Source of the DNA: JAVJST01 sp965229715
GTDB taxonomy: Bacteria; Pseudomonadota; Alphaproteobacteria; Rhodospirillales; Casp-alpha2
NCBI GenBank assembly: GCA_965229715.1
Contig: CBDDJL010000004.1
Span: forward strand, 496,001 to 560,000
DNA length: 64,000 bases
Direction: 5' to 3'
Shown here: in pieces, positions 41,101 to 56,100 of the stretch
Numbering within the stretch: position 1 is the stretch's first letter
Layout: each line of letters starts with the position of its first letter
Notes under the pieces: generated by a model
What the model saw: only the letters and a program-made list of their open reading frames with translations
Databases searched by the model: none
Told to the model about the DNA's origin: nothing
Translations under genes and position numbers: made by a program

Positions 41101-44100
41101 GCGTCGACGGCGTCGACCCGGCCTTGCAGTATGTTGTCTTCCGCGGTCAAGAACGGATTGGTGTCGACGATGGTCGGCGTCGTCGGGCTACCGCTCGCCG
41201 TGAACGTGCCGTCGTTGCCGCCGACGATATCGTCGACAACGGAGCCGTTCGAGGTGTTCAGCGGGAATGCCGCGATCAGGTTCACGTCGGTGAGGTCGGG
41301 CGGCGCGATCATATCGGACGTGATATCGGCCGATGACCGGAACGTGTCGTAGATGCGTGCGTCGAACAACTCGCCGACGAAGTTGGTTCCGCCGGGCCCG
41401 CTGCCGATATCCACTTCGCCGACGTCAAAGTCGGGAGTAAGGGCCATGGAAGAGCCGATGGCGACACCATCGAGGTACAAGGCCGTGGTGCCACCGACGA
41501 GGTCCGCGTCGTAGCTCACCGCCGCGTGGTGCCACTGACCGTCGGTCACATCCGGCGTGCCCGAATCCAATGTGACGCTGATACCCGGCGTGAACGCGAG
41601 ATCGAACCGGAGCTCATTGTCCGTATCGATGAACAGGAGACCGGCCTTGTCTGCCGCCGCGCCGTCGCCGATGGCCATCAAGTCCTGTCGGACACCGGTC
41701 GCCGTTGTCTTGAACCAGACCTGGAAGGCGAAATCGCCGTTGCCCGTCGCCGCTTCATCGACCAAGGCCTCGACCTTGTTGGTGCCGTCAAAGACCATTG
41801 CCTGGCCATTGAAGCCGACAGGCAACGGCTCGTCTGACCCTGCCAGCGCGTCGACGCCCATGACGCCGTCCGCGGAGGCACCGGCGGAACCGAGATTTGG
41901 CACGTTCTGACCGGTAAGCGGGGTGACGTCCTCGAAGTCGTAGCGCAGTTGCAGGTTCGCCGCCGCTGCGTCGGCCGGCACGAAGCCGCCCATGTCCGCC
42001 TGGATTTCCGCCTGGGTCCGCACATCGGAATAGAGCCGGAAGTCGTCTATGGCGCCGTCGAAGAAATTCGGGGTGCCGGTATTCAGGCGACCGATTTCCA
42101 GATCCAGTCCACCGGATACCCGGGTTCCACCAAGCGTATCGGCGGCGTCCTCTTCGCCGTTGACGTACACGCGCATGGCCCCGTCGGAAGCGTCGAATGT
42201 GGCCGCGACGTGAACCCAGGTATTCCCCGTAACCGGCGTCGTGCCGATCGCGTCGGCGAATGTCGTGCCGTTACCGGCGAGGAACGTCACCCCGCCCGAG
42301 CCGTTGACGAACAGGGCCATCTCCACCGCCGCGTCGCCGGACCCATCCACGGTATGTTTGGATGCAATTGCGTTCCCGGTCACGGCCGTGTTGATCCAGG
42401 CTTCGACCGTAAAGCTGGCGCCGAGCGTCGTCAGGTTGGTGGTAACCACGTCATCCACGCCGTCGAACGACAGGGCGTCGCCGACAGTCGTCACCGCGGC
42501 GACTTCAGGCGCGTCGTTGACCGGGATGATGTTGATGATCTGATCGAGCACGTTCGAGGTCCCGCCGTCACCGTCCGTCAGCGTGAACTGGAGCGTCCGC
42601 GAGGCCGCACCCGGATCGTTCAAGGTGTTGTTGAAGGTGATCGACTGGGCGATATCCCTTACGGCGCCGCTGAAGGCATTGGCCGTCAGGGTGACGCTAA
42701 GGGTGCCGCTCGAGCCGTCCTGAACGATGGTGCCGAGGTTGTCGAGGCCGTCGTCGATGATGCTGCCCGGGGTCAGGCCGGCGCTCAGGCTCAGCGGGAA
42801 CGAATGCGCCGAGCCGTCAAAGCCGAGTTCGTCGCCCGGCTGCAGGCCGCCGACGACCGTCACCGTCAGGGTGCCGCCGTCGAAATTCTCGAAGTCGGGA
42901 TCGAAAACATTGAATGCCGGACTGGCGATGACCGGGCCGCCGTCCTCGGTGAAGTCGACCGGGCCGCCGGACGGGAACACAGTCGGCGGGAAGCCGACAT
43001 CGAAGTCGGTGATGTCGAGCGTGCCGACCACGCTGGCCAGCGTGATTTCCATGTCGGCCGAGCCGGAACCATCGACATCGATCGACAGCAACGAGCCGTC
43101 GAAGCTCGCCGACGCCGTACCCCCGCCGGTGAACTCGGCATTACCGACGTAGTTGAACGCAGCGCCTTCAAGGAACCGCATCTCTATAGTGTCGTTACCA
43201 TCGGCTTCGAACACTGTGATGGTGTCCCGGCTACCCGACACCGAATCGGCGATCTGTTGGTACTCGTAGATATTGAACCCAGTGCTGCCGGTCAGGATAT
43301 CGGCGCCGAGTCCGCCTGTTAGGGTATCGAAGGCGCCGCCGCCGATGATGGTGTCGTCACCGGCGAGGCCGAGAATAACCTGGTTGCCGCCGCTGCCGTT
43401 GATCGTTTCGCCCGCATCGGTGCCGACGATGTCGGGGATCACCGGGCCGCCGGAGCCGCCGAAGTTCTGGAAGTTGGCATCGGTCAAGGTGCCGTCGGCG
43501 ACGCCGGTCAACGTGAACGTCATGTCGGCGACGCCGTCGTCGTCGATGTCGACCGACAACAGGTTGGAGGCGAACGTTGCGGACGCATTGCCGTCGCCGC
43601 TGATCAGCGTGCCGCCGGACTCGAGCACGAAGCCGAGCGACGTGCTGATGAAGCCGCTGAAGGTGATGATGTCTTCGGCGACGTTGAAGTCGGTGATCGT
43701 GTCGCGGGTCTCGGCGACAGTGCCGGAATGCTGCAGATTGAAGACCAGGAACTCGTCGGGGCCGACGCCGCCGGTCAGGGTGTCCGCGCCGAAGCCGCCG
43801 ATGATCAGATCGTTGCCGCCGCCACCACTGATGATGTCGTCGCCGAGACCGCCGAGGAGATCCTCGGGATCCGCACTACCCACCAGATTGTCGTCGAAGA
43901 TCGTACCGTCGACGATGATCGGCGCGGTCAGCTCCGGTGCGTCGTTGATCGGGTTGATGGTGACCTGAACCGTGTCGGAGCCGAAACCGATGGCACTGTT
44001 ATCGACAATGGTGACGTAGTCGCCGGCGTTACCGCTCGTCTGATCCCAGGCACGGATGGTAAAGTTCGCCGTGCCGTTGAAGTCACCGTCCGGCACGAAA

Positions 44101-47100
44101 CGAACCAGACTCACCGCATCGAGCAGCAACGCGTTGCCGCTGCCGACCGTGCCGAACGGGTTGAACGTGGCGCCGCCGTCGGTGCTGAACTCCCAGGTGC
44201 CGTTGGCATCGTCGGCGGCGACGATGGCGATGGCCTCGACCGCACCGTCCGCATCGGTGATCGAATTGTCGACGACGACGTCCGCGACCGTGGTGCCCGT
44301 GTTGGCCACGCCGGAGATGTCCTCGTCTATGGCGGTCAGCGCCGGCCCCTGGGTCGCGTCGATGCTGGGCTTGGCATTGGCGGTGCCGCCGACGATGAAA
44401 TTGGCTGCGCTCAGCGTACCCGTCAGCCCGGTGAGGTCGATCTCCATGTCGACCACGCGGTCACCGTCGGTGTCGATGCCGAGAACCGAGGTCGTCGTGT
44501 TCAGATACGCCGACGCCGTCGCCAGGCCGATCAGGTCGGTGTTTCCGGGATCGACATCGTCCGGAAGCAGCACGAGGTCGTTGGAGACCACATCGAGTAG
44601 GTCGATTGTGTCTTCGGCGGCATTGAAATCGGTAATGGTGTCACGGAAGCTGCTACCGTTGGGCGAGTCACCCGTATCGAACTCGAATGTGTCCGCGCCG
44701 GCGCCGCCGGTCAGTTGATCCTGGCCGATACCGCCGATGATGATGTCGTCGCCCGCACCGCCCAGGATCGTGTCGTTGCCGGTGCCGCCATCAAGGAAGT
44801 CGTCTCCGCCACCGCCCGACAGGTTATCGAAGCCTGAATTGCCGAACAGCACGTCGCCGAGCGTATTGCCGACGGATGTGTCGTTGCCGGAACTGCCGGA
44901 GATCAGCCAGCGGTCGCCGGCAAGTTCGCCGGACACGTCTTTGCCCGTCGTCGCATTGTCGACACGGAAGATCTCGGTTGTGTCGTCGCCGTCGATATCG
45001 ACCTCGACGAAAGTCAGGGGATTCACCGAATGGGCCTGGAGCGTCGTGGCGTGCAAACTCTGGTCGGACTCGAGCTCGATATCGAAGCGCAACGAACTGC
45101 CGGTCGTGACCGCATCGACCAGTTCGAAACGGGTCTCGATCAGGAAGGTATCGTCGCCACCGACCGTTGCCGACAGGTCGACCGTATCTGTTCCCGTTGT
45201 CGAAACGAACGTATCGTCGCCGGGCGAGCCGGTGAGCACGTCATCGACGCCGTCTTGACCGGCAATATCGCTCACAAGGTTGCCGCCGACATAATCGGTA
45301 ATGACAGGCGCCGTCGTCACGCCCGCGAGCCGGATCAGCGTACCGTCAAAATCACCGGCACTGCCCGGTGTCACGTCGCCAGAGCCGTTGATGTAGATAT
45401 AGCCGTCGGTATTATCAGTGAAAAAGACCAGGGTATCGGCGAGCGAGCTATCGAGAGCGATGAGCCCGACTGTCGTCGCCGGATCGGTATCCAATCCGAA
45501 CGGCGTGGGAGAAACATTGACGCCGCTGATGCCCGTGAACTCGATCCGGTCCGTGCCGCTGGCAAAGTCCGCAATGGTATCCATCGCAGCAAGCGTCGAA
45601 TCGGTTTTCGACGTATAGACGAAGGTATCGACGGCCGTCGGCGCACACGGTCCTTCGCCGGTCAGCGTGTCTGCGCCGGCGCCACCCTCGAGCCGGTCAT
45701 TGCCGAGGCCGCCGATGAGGACATCATTTCCGGCGCCGCCGCGAAGATCGTCCTCACCATCGAAACCGAGAATCTCGTTGGCGCCAGCATCGCCAACGAT
45801 ACGGTCGGCAAAGTCCGAACCGTGGACGTTCTCGACGTTCGCAATGGTATCCGGCGCCGCACCGAAACCGAAGACGACACCGACGAAACCGTCGTCCGAA
45901 CTGTACGGGCCGTCGGCCGTGTTGAAGTCTTTCGAGCCGACGGCGATATCGTCGAAGCCGTCGCCGTTGATATCGCCCGCGGCGGCGATATCGAAGCCGG
46001 TCGTCAGGCCCTCGATGACAACCGCATTGTCGTAGTTCGCCGGCGTCGCGACGATGGCATCGACGCTGATCGGACCGCCCGGCGCAACGCCGCCCGCACC
46101 GCCAAACAGGATAACCGTGCGGCCGTAAGTCTGACTGGTTGAGTTGTACTCGTTGCCGAAACCGAGGGCGATGTCGTCGAAACCGTCGCCGTTGAAGTCG
46201 CCGATGCCCGCAATGTCGGTGATCTGATCGCCGGCAATCAGGGTATCGCCGAAGGTGCCAAAACCCTGTGTGGCGTCGACAACGGCGTCGAACGTACCGT
46301 TGTAGCTGCCGAGCGCACCCGTCAGGCCGTCAAAGTCAGTCCCGCCGAAGAGGACATATGCCGCATTCTCTTGCGTGCTGCCGTTGTCGTAGTAACCGTG
46401 GATGATCAGATCCGCGATACCGTCCCCGTTGATATCGCCGGCAGCCGACACATCGTAGATGTAGCCCGACCCTGTCGTAAACGCGACTCCGCCGCCGCCG
46501 GAGATAGCTGACGCCAAGCTCGCGTAGCCGTCGCCATAGTTCGCGAAGTTGTCGGCCGCTTCGGCAACGAGCGTCGTATTGAAATCGGCACCGCCGTAAA
46601 CCAAGAAACCGTACTCGCCGCTGCCGGCTTCCGACCCACCCGTGATAAAGAAGGAATCCGCAAAGCCGTCGCCATTGACGTCGCCGACCGACTCGATCTC
46701 GCTCCCGAGGTAATTGAATTGAATCTCGAGACTCGTCGCGCCGTCGGGAGCAATCGATTCCAGATCGCTATCGACCGCGCCGTCCAGGGCGTCCTGAACC
46801 GCAATATTGGCAGCACCGCCAAAGACGATGACCGACTTGTCCTCGCCGACATAGCCGATGGCGATATCGCCAAATCCGTCTCCGTTGATGTCGCCAATTC
46901 CCGTGATATCGTCGACACTGCCGGCATCGAAATTGAACCCGTGATCCGACGTCCTCACGTCGTTCAGATCGACAATACCGTCGCTATTGGTATCCAAAGC
47001 TTCCAGATGCGTCGGACCCGTCGGGTCGTTCACGGGGTCGGCCGGGCCGCCGTACACGACGGAACCATACCCCCCGCCGGAAAAACCGTTGAACTGGTGG

Positions 47101-50100
47101 AACAGGATATCGTCGATGCCGTCGCCGTTGATGTCGCCGGCATTCTTGACCGATACGGCCTCACCCAAGCGGGTCACCTGCATGACGTCCGAAACGGCGG
47201 ACGCGTTGTCGAGATCGAGCTCGTTCGTGCTATTGAGCGGCAGCCCCGTCGCCGAGCCGAAGACGACATAGGAAACACTGTACGCGTTGTTGACATCGCT
47301 TAGGGGCGACGGCGCCCGAGTGGCGCCAATCAGAAGATCGGTAAAGCCGTCGCCGTTGAAATCGCCGAAGTCGATCCCCTCGCTGTCATCCTGAGAATTG
47401 ACGCCAATATTGCCGCTGATCAGGATTCCCTGATTCGCCGTCAGGCTATTGACGCCGATTACATTCGCCGAGCCGCTGGATGGTAACGCCGACTCGCCTC
47501 TCGCCTCGCCGGCCGCAAGATCGACATCCACCCCCTGGCCCGCACCGGTGAAGCTGACCGTATCCGTGCCGGCGCCGCCATCGAAACTGTCGGAACCTAG
47601 GCCGCCGAACAGCAGATCGTCGCCGCTGCCGCCGACGATCGTGTCGTCGCCCGATGTGCCTGCAATGAGCGTATCGTTCGTTGCCGCGCTGGCGTCCGGA
47701 CCTGTGGCGAGATCGAACGTCTCCGCCGACCCGTCACGGTCGACATCGACACTGACCTGTTCGACCGGTTCGGCACCATGGTTTTCGACGAAAACTTCGC
47801 CGAAATTGCTGCCGTCGGTGAGCGACAGTGCAAGACCGTCCGGATCGATCTCCGCATTCGCCAGACGCCACGGACTGTCGATGTCGATCAGGTCATTGCC
47901 GGCGCCGCCGAATACGGTGTCGTCACCACCCTCGAACAAATAGGTATCGTTACCCGGCCCACCGATATGAATGTCGTCACCGAGGCCGCCCCTGAGCGTG
48001 TCGTTTCCGGCGCCGCCGAGCAGGACGTCGTTGCCGCTGCCGCCACGCAGCGTCTCATCGGCGGCCGTACCGATGAACACCGTATCGTTGGTTTCCCCGG
48101 ACCCGTCGATCAACGTCGAAATGGGCAATGTCCGCTCGACACCCTCATCGTTGAAAATCAGCGTCGGCAGGGGCGCGCTGAGCTGATTGATCAGCGTAAC
48201 GGTGTGGGTCGTATCGTCGGTGCTGTCGCGGAATGTCAGAACGATGGTATCGCCGTCGGCGCTGCGTTCGGCGTCGATAGGCGTGAAGTTGTCGCCCATA
48301 AACAGCGCATCCTCGCCGCTGCCCGTGGCGTCGACGATATCGTCGCCCCGCGAAACGACGAACAGATCGTCGCCCGTTCCGCCGATCAGCGTGTCGTTGC
48401 CGGCGCCGCCGTCCAGCACATCATCACCGGCCAAGCCCGAAAGCACGTTGTCGGCGCCATCGCCGATGAGCGTGTCGTTGCCGGTGGAGCCTTCCACGTT
48501 TTCGACGCCGGTCAGCGAGAACGCGGCCACGGGGACGCCATCGACGAACGCGAGGTCGCCGCCGCCACCGTCGGAGATGCCGAGCAGCGTCGTCGCGCCG
48601 GTGACCGGGTCGATGGAATAGACGTGGCCGTTTTCCGCCTGCCCGTGGATCAAGCCCGTCGATCCTTCGACCGCGAGGCCGCCGATGAACAGATTGTCGC
48701 CGGCCTGAAGCGGCGTGCGCGACAACTCGGTTCCGTCCGCCGGGTTGAGTTCGAGCAGCAGGGTCTCGCCGGCGCGGACGATGGTAAAGCCCGGGGAGGT
48801 GACGGTATCGGTAATCGTCGGCTCGAAAATCGAGGTGTAGAGCTTGCCGCTCACCGGGTCGAAGGCGATGCCGTTCCTGATGCCGGCGAAGAAACCGAAG
48901 TCGTCGGGTGTCGTCGCGTCCGGCGTCGGGATCGTGCCAATGACCGTACCGGCCCCGGTCGCGGCATTGACGGTCAGCAGACGGCCCTGGTCGTCGAGCG
49001 CGTAAAGCGTGTCGGTGCCGGGCTGAACCGCCAGATCGAAGACCGTCACGTTGGCGAGTGTCGCGTCGACGATCGGCCCGACGACACTAAGCTGTGCGCC
49101 GGTCAGCGGATCGACGGTAATCAGTTCTGAGGTCCCGCCAAACGTCTCGTTGACGGCAAACATGTCGCCAGCCGCGTTTTGTGCGAGACCGGTGATGGAT
49201 CCGCCGGATGTCGGATCGCCGATGGTCGTGTCTGAGGTAACCGGTGACTGGGCGATCTCGTAAAGGTTGCCGGTGCCGTCGGCGCCGGTTTCCGAATAGC
49301 CGGTGGCGACGACCAGCTTGAAGCCGCCCGAGCCGTCGGAAACGAATTCGAGATCGCCGCCGACGCCATCGACGAGCCCGACTTCGGTGACCACGCCCGT
49401 CGTCGTGTCGATGTCGAAGATGCGGCCGTTGTCAAAATTGACGGAGGCGAGTTGTCCCGTCACCGGGTGGAAGGCCAGGCCGTAGAGCTGGGCGTCCGTG
49501 CCGGAAAGCGCTAGCGGCGTCGTCCCCGCGGCAACACCGCCGGTCGCCGGATCGACCTCATACAGCACCCGCGCGCCCGATCCGTCGTTCGTCGAGAAAT
49601 CGTAACCGATCGCGAACAGCGCGTTGCTGGTCGGATCGAACCCGAGTCCGCGGGTGATGAACGGCTCGCTCGAACCGCTGCCAATCGCCAACGGTCCGAC
49701 GCTCTGGACCGTGCTCGCCGCCACATCAATCGTGTAGAGGAAATCTGAACTGTCGACCAAGAAGAGCGTATTGGGATCGGCGGGATCGACGGCGAGGTCC
49801 CGGACCTCGATACCGAAGTCGGCAAGGATCGGCGCCGACGGAACGGCTGTCGACGGATCGGCCGTGCGCAGGTTGTAGACGAACGACACGCCGTTGCCGG
49901 CCGGGTCGTCCGGCGCGATGCGTTCGACGACGTAGACCGTGCCGCCGGCCTCGACGATGCCGACGAGCGAACTTTCCGTCACGCTGCCGATCAATTGGCC
50001 GACGGCCCGCGGTTCGACGACCTCTAGCGTGCCCTCGCCCGCCGCTTCGCCGTCGCCGGCGACCAGCGCCGTGCCGACCGCCGTCGCCGTGCCAGCCGAA

Positions 50101-53100
50101 AGATCGACGGTGATGCCTTGCCCGGCGTTGCCGAACGCGACGGTGTCGTTGCCGGCGCCGCCGTCGATGACGACGTCGGTGCTGTCGCCGAGGATCAGCC
50201 GGTCGTCGCCACCACCGAGATTAACGGACTCGACACCGAGGATTTCAACTGTGTCGTCGAGACCGCTCGAGAACGTGACGGAGTCGACACCACCCTTGAG
50301 GTCGACGATATCGCCCGCCTCGGCCTGGCCGGTGACAGTGATCGTTTCGTCGCCGTCGGTTCCGAGAACCCGATCGACCTTGCTGTTGACGAGAGTGACC
50401 GAGTCCGTGCCGGAAACGCTGCGCACCGTGCCGCCAACTGTAACCGTGAGGGTCGCCGTCGCGGTCCCGCCGTTCTCGTCGGTAATGGAATACGTGATCG
50501 TGTCGTTTTCCGTCTGGGCGTCGGTCAGATCGCCAAAATCGACACCAGTCGGATCGTAACTGTAACTGCCGTCGCCATTGATGGTGATCGCCGCGCCGCG
50601 CGCTGACGTTCCGCTGATCGCGGACGTCGCCGTAATCGCGTTGTCTGCCGTCGGGTTTCCGCTGCCGTTCTCGGCAGTTGCGATAACACGGAACCCGTCA
50701 CCGACCGACGCTGAGTTAATGACGACGACCGGGTTCGAGCCGTCCGCGTTGGCCGATACATCGAGTGTGACGGGCGAGGCTTCGACAACACTTGCAAGCA
50801 GATCGGAGCCATCGGTCGACGTCAGAGCAATCGCCCCTGCCGTTGCTATGGCCGTGACGGAACCAGACAGCGCAGCATTGATCTGCCCGGCGATATCGAG
50901 GGCAATGTCCTCATCGGGCGCGGTCGAACCGTTCGGCGCCGTTGCCTCGAAGATTTGCCCTTCGACGCTGACACGGAACGAGTCACCGGCCTCTGCGGTC
51001 CCGGGAACCGCAACAGAAGTCTGCGCCGCCGCGCCGGGAGTGAATGGATTAAGTTCTGAGACGCTTACATCGCCGAGATTTAGCGAACTGCCGCCCCCCA
51101 GAATCGGCATCAGATTGTCGATGTTAAATGGACCGCCATCCGGTCCGGTAATCTCGACCCGGTCGGCGAATCCCTGGGCCGAGTATCCGCTGCCCGAGAG
51201 TGTTGCCGTTATGTCGGCAGCAAGCCCGCCGAAGATTTCGCTTTGCAATCCGGACGCAGTCGTGGCGCTGATGGTCTGGCCGTCGATTACCAAGGAGACG
51301 CCGTCGCCAACGACGACCGACGTGGAGATTGTAACGGAACTCACCTGCGGATCAGGCGGCGTTCCAGCGTATGTCGTCTCGCTTGGTGGCGACCCAGCAA
51401 GGCTGGTGACCAGGTCGTTGAGATCCTGAGCGATGTTCTGCGCCAAAACTGCAAGGCTTGTATCGCTCGCGGTATCGACTGTGTGCGTGATGATATTGCC
51501 GTCGATTTCGATCCGGTAGACGTCCCCGTCCTCCAGCGTTCCGGCGAGCGTCAGCGTATCCGCCTGCGTCTGACCGGTCGACGCGGTCACGGCGAGTGTA
51601 TCGCCCGCATCGATGTCGCTGTCGTTGGCGAGCACGCCGTTGGCCGCATCGACGGAAATGACGGTCGCCGTATCGGTTGCGGCTGTATCGTCGGCGGCCT
51701 CCGGATTGTCGTTGACGCCAGTGATGGTGATCGTAATTTCCTGTTCCGCGAACTGCAGATCGTCGTTCCCGTCGGCCCGATCCTGAACGCGGAAGGTGAA
51801 GCTATCTTCCAGTGTACCGCCAGCCGCCAGCGAATTAACGACCGCAGTCGTTGGCGTATAGACGAACGTGCCGTCGGAATTGATGGTGAGATTGCCGCTT
51901 GCCGGGGCGCTGTCCGCCGCTTCGCTGAAGATCAGGCTGTCGCCCTCGACATCCGTCGCCTGCAGGGTTCCGCTGAGCGGCGAATCCTCGTCGATCGTAA
52001 GGCTGGCCGACGCAGCGTTGCCGTCGACGACGGCACCGCCCGCAACCGGTCCGTCGTTCGTGCCGTTGACTGTAATGTTGATGGTCGCCGTGTCGGTCAG
52101 CGGCGTCGAACTATCGCTCGCCGCGTCGTCCGACAGAGTGTACGCCATCCGTATGGTCTGGCTTTCGTCGACGTTGAGGGACTCCCATACGCTGGAGTCC
52201 GGAGTGAACCTGACCGTTCCGTCGCCGTTGTCGACGAACGTGCCGAGCGCCGTCGAGTAGGTTGCCGGATCGCCCGTCGGTGAGCCCAGGTTGTAGGTCA
52301 AATCGGTCAAGCTGGCGTCGTCCGCATTCGCCGCGCTGCTGTCCGCTGCCGGGAACAGCGACACATCGTCCCCTGGAACGGTAATGACCAGATCGCCGAA
52401 TGCCGTCACCGAGAGCGCGTCGCCGGTGTCGACGTCCGAATCGTTGGTCAACAGATTGATGGTGACGCCCGTCACCTCGTCGATGGTGCTGCCGAAGTCG
52501 TTGTTGGCGACCGGGGCGTCGTTCACCGCGCGGACATCGACCGTAACGCTCGCCGAACTGAACGCCGGCGTATTCCCTGCGCTTTGAACAGTATAGGTGA
52601 ATGAGTCGGTACCGTTGAAATCACCGACGGTCGTGTAAGTAATCGAACCGTTCGCCGTCGTCGTCGCGACACTCGCAGAATTGTCGTCGACACTGCCGTT
52701 GTTGACGGCGGTTGCCGTCGTCGACAACGCCTGCCCGCCGATTTTGGCCGTCAACAGGATGTCACCGGTTGCGCGGCTGCCGGCCGATGCGGTGACGATG
52801 GCGCTCAGCGCCGTATTGCCGTTGATGGCATCGACGATCGAATTGATCAGTTCATCGATGTCGCCGTCGGTTTCCGCGACTTCGTACGTCACGCCCGTTC
52901 CATTGACCGACACCGTATAGGTATCGCCGGCCTCGGATTGGCCCACGATGGTAACCGTATCGACCTGCGAATTGACCACGACCTTGCCGCCTGACGGCGA
53001 ACCGACCGCAACGATCGAGGCGCCGACAAGCGGATCGTCGTCCGCCCTGAGATCGTTCGACAATAGATTGAGAGTAACCGAGTTGCCGTTTCCGGTGCCG

Positions 53101-56100
53101 ACATCGCCCTCATCGACCTGCGCCGTGTCGGCGACAGCAACTGGCTTGGAGGCCGCAGCATCCTGCGCTGCTTGCAATTCGGCTTGCTCGGTCGCTTTCG
53201 ACGAGAACTGGGTAAACTGCGTCTGACCGGCCCGCGCCTGTGCGGCGCCCTGTTGCGCACCAACCGCCTGCGCTTCGGCAAGCGATGCACCGTCGGCCGC
53301 ATCCTGCGCTGCCGACTCAGCGTTCGTCGCAGCGATCTCTGCTTGCTGGATAACGCCCTGTGCGCCGGCAAAATCACTGGCATCGAAACTCAGACTATTG
53401 ATGGCATCGACATTGCCTTGCGCCGTGTCGCGGCCGGTAACGGCATCGGTGACCGCAGACTGAATCGTCGAGGCGATATCCGACGCCGTATCGAGTCCGG
53501 TGCGCAACGCCAGCAGGGCCGACTGAGTGCCCGTTTCGAACGTCGTAATCGCCGTACCGGCAAGCGACGTAGCCGAAAGATCGAGAGCGACCGTGTACGT
53601 TGCCGCCGTAGAGTCGGCAACCAAGACCAACTGGCTGTCGGCGAATCCGTTGGCAGCGTCGACAATTGCCGCCAGTCCGCCCGTGTCGGCCTGAATGGCA
53701 TCGACGATCGCCGTACGAACGCTGGCGAGAGTGGCATTCGCATCCTGAGCCAAATTGACCGTCAGCGCCGTCGTGTTCGTACCATCGTTGATGGAGATGT
53801 CGAAACTCACCGCGCCGGCCTGTACGGCGGTCACAACGCTGCTCGTAACGGTCACAACATTGGTCTGGCTGGTCAGCCCGATCGCGGTATCGATCTGGGC
53901 GATTACGCCGTCGATGTCGTTGGCCGCGTCGGCCCCGGCTGTTGCCGAGCCATTGCCGATCTCGGTAATCCGGCCGCCAAGCGTTGTAACGGCCGTCGTC
54001 GCAGCCGTGCCGGCATCACCGATCGCCGTTGCGACGGCGGCGTTGCCCTGATCACCCTCGAATGTCGCCGCGTCGCCGAGCGTCGCTGACACCGCTTCCA
54101 TGGCGTCCTGCGCCTCGTTCAGCGCACGGATAGCAGCCGCCGTTGCAATATCGACCGACGTATCCGCCGCATCCCTTGCCGATGTCGCGGCTTCGAGTGC
54201 AGCATCGAAATCGGCCTGATTGGCCGCAATCAATGCTTCGTTTTGGCCGGAAGCCGCATTGACCTGGGCCAGGACGCTGTCGGCGGTTTGCTGCGCCGTA
54301 ACGGATGCCCGCGCCACCGCCTTGACCCCCGAAACGACGGCGTCGATTTCATCGAGCACATCGACGATGAGGCTCTTGGCCGCTTGCGATGCGTCGGCGT
54401 CCGCGGAGATCGTGTTGGCTTGCGCCTTGATCTGTGTGGCGATGGCGTCCGCCTGCGCCGAGACGGTTCCGCTGGTCGCGCTCAACGTGAATCCGTCTAT
54501 GGAGTCGGCGATGGCCTTGAGATCGTCGAGCGCAGCATTTGCCGCACTGACGGCGAGCGCCTTGATCGCGTCAGTCGCCGATTGCGCAGTGCCGTCATGC
54601 GTAACGCCGAGGTCGTTTGCCGCCGTCACCAGAACATTAAGCGCACCCGCTTCGTTGGGCGGATTGGCGTTGGCGAAAGCCCGCGCATCGACCAGCGCCT
54701 GCGCCGCGACGCCGGCGATGGTGGATGCCGTTATCTGACCGTCGACGGCGGCGATCGTGATCGCCTCGGAGACGGTGCCGGACGTTCCTTCGCTGTCGGC
54801 ATCGGAAATCGCCGCCGTCATCGTGAACGAGCTGCCCGACGTATCGCCCCTGACCGAAACAACGCCGGCTCCGCCATCCGATGCGCTAACAAGACGCGTA
54901 ATCGTCGCATTGCCGTTGATGGCCGTGATCAGACCCGCCTTGACGGTATCGGCACTCGTGTCGGTGGCCACAAAGCTAACTGTCGTGCCGTTGATCGTAA
55001 CCGAATACTGATCGCCGGCATCGACCGGATCGTTGATCGTCAGGGTTTCGACCTGCGCGGCCTTTTGCTGATCGACCGTGGCGTCCGCAGCCTCAGCCGC
55101 CGTCAGCAAATCGTTAGCCGCAATCGAGATATCGCCCTTGGCCTGCGCCGCTTCGGCGGCATCGGCCTGCGCCGTCGCCGTCGCAAGCTGAGCCTGAGCG
55201 AGCGCCGCCGCGGCTGCGGCCTTGTCATCCGCACCAGCCAGGTTCGCCGTCGTCGTCGCGATCGTGACCGTGTTACCGGATGTCCCGCTGTCGCTCGTCG
55301 TAAAGGCGACACCGGCAATATCCGCGGTCAGAGTCAGTTCGGCACTGGTGGAACCAGCGGCCGCGGTGACGACACTGCTGGTTGCGTTATTCGCATCGTT
55401 GATTTCGGCAACGATCGCGTCACGGATCGCCCCGATATCACCCGCTGTAGAACTATCGACCGTCACGGTGATCGTATCGGAACCATTGATCGTGATGCTG
55501 TAGGTATCGCCAATGGCCGTACCGCCCTCGAGGGTCAGCGTATCGACTTGGGCAACCTGCGAGGAACCGCTGACAGCGGCAACGGTCGTTGCCACATCGG
55601 CGGCGTTGACGCTACCGCCGGCATCGGTTGCCGAAGCGGCTGTCGTGAAAGCAATACCCGCATTGAGGGCGGTGAGCGTCAGTTGACCGTCGTCGTTGCC
55701 GGCAGCGGAAGCGACGATGTTGCCGACGGTGCCGTCGGCATTGATCGCATTGACGAGCTTGTCGCGAACATCGGCAAGCGACGATTCCGTCGACGTGTCG
55801 ACCGTAATGGTCACGGCGTTCCCGTTGACGGTGACCGTGTAGGTGTCGTTGTTCTCAACGGCGCCGGAGATCGTCACCGTATCGACTTGCGCGACACCGC
55901 TTGCGGTCGCTGCCGACGACAGCGCCTGATCGGCAGCGGTCTGAGCGGCGCTTCGCGCGTCTTTCGGCGCAACGACGCTGATTGCATTGTCGGCGTTGCC
56001 CTGGGCCACGTTCGTCGTTGTCGCCGAGACGTTGATTTGGGCGTTGGGATTGTCGCGAACGATCGTCAGCCGGCCGTCCTGCGTTGCTGCGGCCGCATTG

